This document shows, one piece after another, positions 52,838-64,000 of a DNA stretch of 64,000 nt (position 1 is the first letter of the stretch; each line of letters opens with the position of its first letter). The DNA lies in assembly GCA_963693365.1 (NCBI GenBank), contig CAVNZM010000009.1:992001-1056000 (forward strand), written 5' to 3'. A program made the position numbers and the translations under genes. Source of the DNA: Amoebidium appalachense (taxonomy: Eukaryota; Ichthyosporea). The notes under the pieces were generated by a model. The model ran no database searches, was not told where the DNA came from, and saw only the letters and a list, made by a program, of their open reading frames with translations.

Positions 52838-53823
52838 TCAATTGTTGGCAAAAATGGCCCGTGTACCATGTGCAGTGGGAAACACACACACTCCATGCCC
52901 ACACCCAGGACATGCAACCCTAATGTAAAACCATTCAGGACCAATAGCAAAACCACAGCCGCAAGCACCATTAGGACACCTTACTGCATGCGGTTGCATA
53001 GGGTAGGCTGGGTATTTAGGTGCGGGCAGAATCGGGCGGTGTTGTGTGCTGTGCAGGTGAGGCGCCGGTCGTTGTTGTGGGGGGGGTTGTTGGGTAGCGT
53101 GAAGAGAAGGCTGTGAAGCCCTGAAAGCAAACGATTGTATTCGCACTACAGACTCATCATAGCTGTGGTCTACCCATAACTCTTTACCCATCGGTCCGTT
53201 GGTTTTCTTTTTCGTGCTGCTCTTTGCGCTTGGACCGGGAACTTTGCGCAAACTCATTTTGGATTTTTGCGAACCATTAATGTGCTTGCTCTGTGATTGG
53301 CTAAGATGCTTGCTCTGTGATTGGCTAGGATGTTTGCTCTGTGATTGGCTGGCTGGTGGAGCTGCAAAATCCTCCATCCTGCATCCATCACCGACATCAT
53401 ACTCTAGACTCATTTCTACAGCCTGCGCAATTGAAGCACGGAACTGACGGTCTTTCATGATTAGGTCTAATTTACCTTTCACTTGCTTTTCCTGCTTTGG
53501 TCGGAGGGCCAGTAGTTTTATCTGTTTTGTTTCAGCTAGGTCACGCAGTGCGTTGTAGTTGGAAAGCAAATTGGCGGTGGTCAGATTGATGCCGTTTGCT
53601 GCAAGTGCATCTATCAGATGCTCCGCTACTGTGGACTCAGTGTGGTGTGCTGAGTAATGCCCAGACGGTCCGACAAGTCCCTTTGAAGTGCTGCCTCATT
53701 TGATTGGTCTGATAACACATCGCGATCTATGTGCCGCAACACAGAATGGAAAAGACAGTTGCCGTCTGCAGGTGTGTCTTCCGCAGCGATACCCCAGACA
53801 CGAATAATACGGTCACGGCGCAT
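52838..53823 (-). pseudogene. OTU-type cysteine protease gene with a frameshift
   Basis: The first frame from the ATG at 53823 (MRRDRIIRVWGIAAEDTPAD) carries the OTU active-site motif D-G-N-C-L-F-H-S (Asp20, Cys23) and stops near 53626. The protein-like sequence continues in another frame from about 53660 (AEHLIDALAANGINLTTANL) to the stop at 52838. OTU proteases cleave ubiquitin chains. The downstream part has helices (EKQVKGKLDLIMKDRQFRAS), a SQSQSKH repeat encoded by 24-bp tandem units (53283-53352), and a cysteine-rich C-terminus (CPNGACGCG and CPGCGHG) that could bind zinc. A catalytic histidine could not be assigned. An acceptor-like TGCACTGCAG just upstream means an earlier exon is possible. 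Either a decayed gene or a one-base sequence error. Confidence 0.6.
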
Positions 53824-54079
53824 GGCCACTACCTCAGGCGGCCCTGCCCGTGCCCTGCAGTGCAAAAGCCCCCATACTTCCAGTAAATACAGTTATTTGC
53901 CCATATGTTTTTTTTCAATGCGCTATGCACTACTAATACGACGTATAGAACACACCACAACTGAAAGCCCTCCACCGGCATACAACATGCTTACCTATTT
54001 AGTCCAAAACTATATTTTGGCGATCATTGTGCGAATGTGTGCGTGTGAAGGTGAGTGTGTGCAAATGTGCGTGTCTATG

Positions 54080-54179
54080 TCAACTGTGCATTTTTTGATA
54101 GTGCACACATCTGTACGTGTTTTGAAGGCCGTGATAATGTAATACTTGTTGGTGACGCTTTCTGCAGAAAGGGGAAGGG

Positions 54180-54240
<61 letters not shown>

Positions 54241-54765
54241 TGGGCGCGCGTGTGTGGGAATACGCCCGGGGGGGGGGGGGGGGGGGTAAAAGTGCTTGCG
54301 CGCGTGCCTGTGTATGTGGTCGGGTGCCGTGTGTGTGTGTGGGGGGGGGGGGGGGGGGGGGGGGGGGGAAGGGGGAGCTCAAGGTGCCCCCCTCCAATAT
54401 TGGGGGGGGGGGGGGGGGGGGGAGACATACGTTCGAGTCTGAAGAGAGCGTGCGTATTGCTTGTCAACAACAACCACGGTTGTTGGGAGCCCCCCGGACT
54501 TTAGGTGAAGTGATGGGGGTAGTTGTTTGGCTAAGAGGTCCTTGGCTCTAAGCAAAATAGACACACCACGGGCGACACCCATGAGCTGTCTGGGTGAAAG
54601 GGTGTGGCTAATGCTGTTATCCTCCTCGCTGTCTGTAGAGTTGTCGAGCTCGCAGCCTAACAGGTCCAAGTCCTCCTCAATGGCGATGGACAGTTCTGGT
54701 ATGGTGTGGGTGTGGGTTTGGTGTAATGGTTGATGGTTTGGGCAGGCGGAAAAGGGTTGGGGGCT

Positions 54766-54802
<37 letters not shown>

Positions 54803-55162
54803 CGTATGTGTGTGTGGGTGTGTGCGTGTACATGCATCATAATTCATCTAAAGCGGTTTAGAGAGAGGGTAGGCATGGTGGTTGTGTGGGTGGGGAGGGG
54901 AGAGAGGGGGCATCATCTGCGCGTGTTTGTGTGTAAGCGTGTGGGTGGGTGGGTGGGTGGGGGGGGGGAGGGGGACGGGTGGTTAGTTTACGCTTGCACT
55001 GATGAGTGTACAAGAAGAAACAACGGCAAGTTTTGGTTTATCAAACATGATTTCGCACAGGTTGCTGTCAAGCTGCAACCGAAAGCACACTTCCTTGCTT
55101 GGTATGTGTCTATACATCTCTTAATTAATCCAAATTATATTTTGTGTGTTCTTTGTCATACC

Positions 55163-55196
<34 letters not shown>

Positions 55197-55550
55197 TCCT
55201 AATAAGGGTATATATGTGTGTGCGCACGTAGGGACCGGGGGGGGGGGGGGGGAGGAGGGTGGGGAAGGGGGGGGGGGGGGGGGGGGGGGGACTACGGGAA
55301 GGATGCCTTGTAATTTGTTTACCCCATCCATTAAAGACTTCTTGTATCCAATTCGTGGAAGACAAAAACTTACAATGTGAAAGATAAACAGATGATCCCA
55401 GCCCAGAGTAGAAGAAGAAAATGTGTTTGTGTGGGTGTGTGGGTGGGTGTTGGTGGGTGGGTGTATGGGTGGAGAGGTGGGTGGGTGGGTGTGTGTATGT
55501 GTGTATGGGTGGAGAGGTGGGTGGGTGGGTGTGTGTATGTGTGTTTGGAA

Positions 55551-55581
<31 letters not shown>

Positions 55582-56404
55582 GAGAGAGGAGGCACCCATA
55601 AATGTCGAAGATGCCCTTGGAAGGTCAGCCTGCGCACCAATCAAATCCACTGCAGGGAGCCGGGAATCTGCCCGTGCAGTGGTGTTGATTCCGCATCCGA
55701 AAGTTTCAGTCGGTTGAGCCCTACTTTCCCTATACTCATTTGCTGCTTGCGGATTGGTAAGGAGATCCTCGTACATATCCGCGATGGGCCGGTACATAAC
55801 ATCGGGAGCAATGATATCACTCTCTCTCGGGTCTCTTTCTCTCTCTAAACCTGATAGATAGTCCATGGGTCGTCCTTCCCCCCCCCCTCCCCCCCGCCCC
55901 CCGCCCCCCCCCGGTTCCCTCCTCCCCCTCTCAACCTTGCCCCTCCGCAACTATAACCCCAACCTTACGTGCACCCATTGCCTCCGTTGGCATCCCTTTT
56001 GGCCGTCAAAAGTGTGTGGCCCACCCACTTACCAGCTTGTTGAACTCATTTCCACTTGTGACAAGTTTCCTCATGTTCTCCCTTAGCTGATTCGTAGTGT
56101 CTGGAAAATACACCACAGGACAAACGGGTTGCTCCCTTGCATGGCGCTCCAAACATTCGGTTATCCATGCCTGACATTCGCTACTGCCCCACGCTGGGTA
56201 TACAGAACCAGTGTGCACAATCTGACATACAGGCCTGATTTGCTCCCCTGCAGCAATCTCAATTTCCTGTTCACTCTGGTCACCACTTATTTGTGGCGGT
56301 GATTGCGTTTGCGAGAGCAGAAATTGAGCGCTTAGTACTAGCAGAAGTAAAGCCCACCACCACAACGTAAGTGGGGTAAGGGCAGCGTGTCTGACCCTGC
56401 CCAT
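54080..56404 (-). CDS. secreted or membrane-anchored protein of unknown function, about 5 exons
   Basis: Exon 1 (56404-56033) starts MGRVRHAALTPLTLWWWALL with a signal peptide or anchor. It then has four cysteines (PVCQIVHTG, SSECQAWITECLE, QPVCPVVYF) and ends at a GTAAGT donor in phase 0. Exon 4 (54695-54431; ELSIAIEEDLDLLGCELDNS) has acceptor ATACCAG and donor GTATGT. Exon 5 (54161-54080) has acceptor TTTCTGCAG and ends at a stop; the phases of exons 4 and 5 agree. Two more exons are likely at about 55845-55596 (SDIIAPDVMYRPIADMYEDL) and 55368-55323 (NWIQEVFNGW), but their exact borders are ambiguous. Total size would be about 330-345 residues. No family is recognised. Introns contain poly-C and CA on the coding strand. 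It is divergent from the exon at 57218. Confidence 0.5.
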
Positions 56405-57217
56405 TTTCAAAGGATGAGAAACACGTAGCTGCAGCTGCAATGAGAAGAAAAAGGCCTCAGCCACTGCCACACTACACGCCGCAGTGTATTGTATAGTAGC
56501 AGGTATCACGTGGTACTGCAACGACTTTCTGCATTGAAATTAGCGAGCCTACCCAAGAATGATTGTGCTAAAAAATTTCGGGTTTGCCGTTTACCGTCAC
56601 ACCATACTGAGTCGGCACACGCGAGGCGCCCGCCGGCCGGGCCGTGCGGGGCGATTTGGCGCCAAAGTTTGCGCAAACTATGTAAACCCTAGGTGCACTG
56701 AATTCAAGTTGCACTGAATTGAATTTACATGAGCACTGGCGACGCCGACGAGTTTTTGCACTGAATTCGATGCACTGAATCATCATGTGCCGGCCCGGGT
56801 TCGCGCCCCCCGCCCGCGCCGGTCGGTTTCAGTGCCCGGAAAGCGATTCAGTGCACCCAATTCAGTGCATCATACCCCCCACCCCAGGACATGCAGTACA
56901 GCCCGGATTTTAGGAAGGGGGGGGGGGGGGGGGTTTCCAGATGACGGCCGTGCAGGGATTGGGTAACCCAGGCCGCCAGAATGCAAGCGTAACCAATCAG
57001 CAGGTGCCTCCACAAAGGCTGCTTGGCCGTGTGACACAGCGTACGACAAAACGACAAAACGATACCTGTCACAACCGTAGTGTTGACAAAAGAGACGATT
57101 CCCTCTTCCTTTCATCTGATTTATTTGTATTTTTATTTGCGGATAACTCTCTTTCGCCCTCGTCTGTACCTTGCCCTTTGTCTTTCAACCTTGTAGGGTC
57201 TCTCTTGAGACGGGAAA
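56405..57217. promoter_or_regulatory. divergent intergenic region with E2F-like site and repeated CACTGAATTC motif
   Basis: TTTGGCGCCAAA at 56655-56666 is a perfect palindrome matching the E2F consensus, followed at once by TTTGCGCAAA. From 56693 to 56874 the motif TGCACTGAATTC or a close variant occurs four times forward, then three times inverted. A GC-rich core (56790-56830) separates the two sets. No gene is seen. It could be a shared promoter for the genes at 56404 (-) and 57218 (+). Confidence 0.45.
56655..56666. promoter_or_regulatory. E2F-type palindromic site
   Basis: TTTGGCGCCAAA is the symmetric E2F/DP consensus, known in animals, plants and many protists for S-phase genes. It lies 251 bases upstream of the minus-strand ATG at 56404 and 552 bases upstream of the plus-strand ATG at 57218. 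Confidence 0.45.
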
Positions 57218-57405
57218 ATGGGCGACCCAGATGAACACCACCGGCGGGTTGTGGCTACTATATTGCTCCTAACGTGTTACTCTGCCGCATTTTTGGCCTA
57301 TACGTCCATAAACGCAACCGCTCTGTATCACACGCCTGCGTACTACCTAACTCGACCCTCTTTACTCCATCCCAAAATCGAGGAAACGCCTTGGTCCCGT
57401 TTGTG
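57218..57405 (+). CDS. first exon of a membrane protein gene
   Basis: The ATG at 57218 opens MGDPDEHHRRVVATILLLTC, with a hydrophobic segment VVATILLLTCYSAAFLAYTS (about residues 11-30) typical of a signal anchor. A lumenal-looking region with possible N-glycosylation (SINATALYHTPAYYLTRP) follows. The frame ends at a GTAAGG donor after 62 codons plus two bases. A matching downstream exon could not be proven: a good acceptor with a long CT tract lies at 57847 (CCTAACAG), but the sequence after it turns to CA repeats. The topology resembles Golgi type II enzymes, which is only a guess. Confidence 0.5.
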
Positions 57406-58019
57406 GTAAGGATGCGACAGACACAGTCATTCCACTTTTGGCCTTGTGTCTCTCCCACTGTCTCCGTGCATCTTTCATTGACTAAGCATGCATGCCAGCC
57501 AACACAGACTCAAACGCACATGTGCACCCATGCATCCACGCAAACCCAAACCCGCACACACACCCACATACAAGCTTGCGAGCGCAGCACACACACACAG
57601 ACACACTCAGACACACACACACACACGCACACACACACCCACACACTCACCATGCCTTAATGCGTGCACGCGAGCACACACGAACACACACGCACACATA
57701 CACACGCCGTGACATCCACCTGCGCGCATGCGTGCACTCGCGCATACACACACACACGTATTCACACACACACTCTCTCTCTCTCTCCGACTCTCCCTCC
57801 CTCCCTGTCCCTCTCTCTCTCTGTCTCTTTCTCTCTGTCCTAACAGGCCTCTAGTTTATCTCACACGTGCACACACACACCCTTCAATACGCGCACACGC
57901 GCACATAAGCTCACGCGAGCACACACACACACACACAAGCCCGCGCGCGCGCATGCACACATACACAAACACTCGTACGTGTGCACGCGTGATGTGGGCA
58001 CCCACCCGCCCACACACAC

Positions 58020-58058
<39 letters not shown>

Positions 58059-58179
58059 GTGCCACAGCCTGTGACACACAAGCTCACTCTGAGACACACA
58101 CACACACAGACACACACACACACGCACACACACATACACCCCCCCCCCCCCCCCCTTTCCACACACAAACACGATACAT

Positions 58180-58212
<33 letters not shown>

Positions 58213-58236
58213 CACACACAAACACACACTGTGACA

Positions 58237-58284
<48 letters not shown>

Positions 58285-58288
58285 TTGA

Positions 58289-58325
<37 letters not shown>

Positions 58326-58458
58326 ACACACACACACACAAACCAACACACACACACACGCACACAAACACACACACACACACACACACACGCACGCGCA
58401 TGCTCGTGCGTGCGCATACATGCGCACACACGCACACACACACACACACACACAGAGA

Positions 58459-58516
<58 letters not shown>

Positions 58517-58804
58517 CGCACTTACATGCCCCCCCTCCCCTCTCCCGGGCCCTTCGCCGTACGATTAGCTCCGTGGTGGTCTTACAAGTGTAGAATGCAC
58601 GGGGACCTCACCCAAGTATGGGGTGGAGTGTGTGGGTGTGTGGGGTGTCGGTGGGTCGGAATGTGTGCCAGTGGGGGTGTGGGAGCGCGTGCGTGTGTGT
58701 GCATGTGCGCTTTGTATGGGTATGTGTGTGCGTGTGTGCGTGCGTGCGTGCGTGCGTACCTGGTTGCCTGCGTGCGTGCGTGCTTGCATGTGTGGGTGGA
58801 TGGG

Positions 58805-58839
<35 letters not shown>

Positions 58840-58975
58840 TTACTACGTGTATGTGTGTGTGTATGCGTGTGTGTGTGTGTGCGTGTTTGTGTGTGTGTGT
58901 ATGTGTGTGTGTGTGTGTGTGTGTCTGTGTGTGTGTGTGTGTGTGTTTGTGTGTGTGTGTTTGTGTGTGTATGTG

Positions 58976-59006
<31 letters not shown>

Positions 59007-60088
59007 CGTGCGTGCATGCGTCCGTGCGTCCGCGCGTCTGTGCGTATGTGCGTGCGTGCTTTCGTGTGTGCGTGCATGTGTGTGTGTGTGCGTGCGTGCG
59101 GGCGTGCGTCAGTGTGTGCGTGCCTTTGTGCGTGCGGGCGGGCGTGCGTGTGTGCGTGCGTGCTTGCGTGCTGCGTGCGGGCGGGCGGGCGGGCGCGAGT
59201 GCGTGCGGGCGTGCGTCAGTGTGCGCTTGTCCTCGTGCGTGCGTGCGTGCATTAGTGTGTGGGTGTGTGTGGGTGTGTCTGTGAGGTGGTCGTGGTGATG
59301 GTGGTGTGGTGAGGGAGGCGGGGTGAGTAGGGGGGGAGGGAAAGAAAGAAAAAAGAGAGACTGAATAAGTGCCCACTCTTCCCGCTATACTGCTATAGGC
59401 ATGACAAAAAACAGCGTACTTGACAGGAAACAACCCGAAAGATGCAAGAATGGTGCAAAGAGCGCGTTCTTTTCGGCCTGTCAAACTGTCAACTACACGC
59501 GTTAGAAAGCCTTTGAATACCCGGCCAATAAAAAGCCGAAACAGCTCCATAAAACTTTTATGTGAACAGGCTAGCCCTCATGCGTCCTATACTTTCTCTC
59601 CGCCCAATGTTTTAGAAACGAAATGGTTGAAAGATGGACACGGAAAGTTACTTCCTTCAACAGTCTGCAAAACTAACAAAAAAGACACAGTTACATATGA
59701 GAAGCAGCGAATGTAGAATGAATGCTTTTTATACGCACGTCAGCATTCCAAAGTTGCTCTTCCATAAAAACGAGACCCATTAAAGGTCAACAAAACCCCT
59801 TGCCACCGAAAAAGGCTGCGTGTAAAACGAGACGAAGAACACGAACATGAATTTTCCCCGTGATTTTTACGCAGATTTTGCTAAAATCATCGAGCTACAC
59901 GAACCGCAAATTGGCGAAGGCTTTTTAAACAAAATTTGGCACCCTAAAAAATCTGGCAATCTGGCAACCTGGCGTCACACGAACCGAACCAGTAGTATAA
60001 TGAAAAGAAAAATACGGTTTCTTTGAACCAACTTGACGAATTCTTCACCAGACTTGAACGTAGGTAAAATAGATACATATTTCTGATA
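57406..60088 (+). repeat. CA, GT and GTGC repeat region, no firm exon
   Basis: CA-rich sequence at 57500-58510 (with CT at 57775-57840) is followed abruptly near 58600 by GT and GTGC runs to about 59280, so the polarity reverses. 59340-59945 is unique and AT-rich, without a convincing gene. Confidence 0.8.
59946..59994 (-). repeat. dispersed repeat fragment, minus copy
   Basis: The reverse complement of the 51409-51460 element: GGTTCGGTTCGTGTGACGCC, then two or three CCAGATTG units and a T-run when read on the minus strand. Confidence 0.75.

Positions 60089-64000
<3,912 letters not shown>

Overview
The window comes from a eukaryotic nuclear genome, probably a unicellular alga or other protist that I cannot name. 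The evidence is spliced genes with GT-AG introns, TATA plus CCAAT promoters, a Ty3/gypsy chromovirus fragment, and very dense simple repeats. I found no rRNA, tRNA or CRISPR array. A 500-base assembly gap lies at 1731-2230.

Region 1 (1 to about 19.7 kb) is compact, closely packed and apparently intronless. It holds large-DNA-virus-type genes: a YqaJ-type exonuclease/recombinase (8708-9364), a Msp1/ATAD1-like AAA+ ATPase broken by a frameshift (5349-6828), a T5orf172/GIY-YIG-like protein broken twice (7110-8510), a small protein resembling a nucleocytovirus coiled-coil family (12691-13122), and several unrecognised proteins, one carrying a long ER/K helix (9858-12239). Most genes have a TATA box and many CCAAT motifs upstream. 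A nine-unit tandem array (15.9-17.2 kb) sits between two divergent genes. The right flank carries a C-rich/E-box/CT tract and a perfect 269-bp palindrome (19425-19693). I read this block as a decaying endogenous viral element. A chromovirus LTR element has inserted near its left side and cut a gene at 3071.

Region 2 (20.4-34.9 kb) has two convergent cellular genes whose exons could be assembled with matching phases. One is a three-exon ATP-grasp ligase related to carnosine synthase (20430-23063, + strand, 497 aa). The other is a nine-exon SLC35F5-like transporter (25122-34843, - strand, 368 aa). Their introns are mostly poly-C, CA and other simple repeats.

Region 3 (35-64 kb) is repeat-rich with scattered genes. 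It has a long stretch of GT/CA, poly-G/C and GA/CT tracts with copies of a poly-G-bounded dispersed repeat. Its genes are a multi-pass membrane protein (47796-49217, - strand), a frameshifted OTU-type protease gene (52838-53823, - strand), a multi-exon gene for a secreted or membrane-anchored protein (54080-56404, - strand), a divergent first exon with a membrane segment (57218-57405, + strand), and a GIY-YIG nuclease of SLX1 type split by a 3.25-kb intron (60089 to beyond the right edge).

The main items for follow-up are the boundary palindrome, the CCAAT-loaded tandem array, the poly-G-bounded repeat family, and the viral block itself with its consistent promoter style but broken genes.
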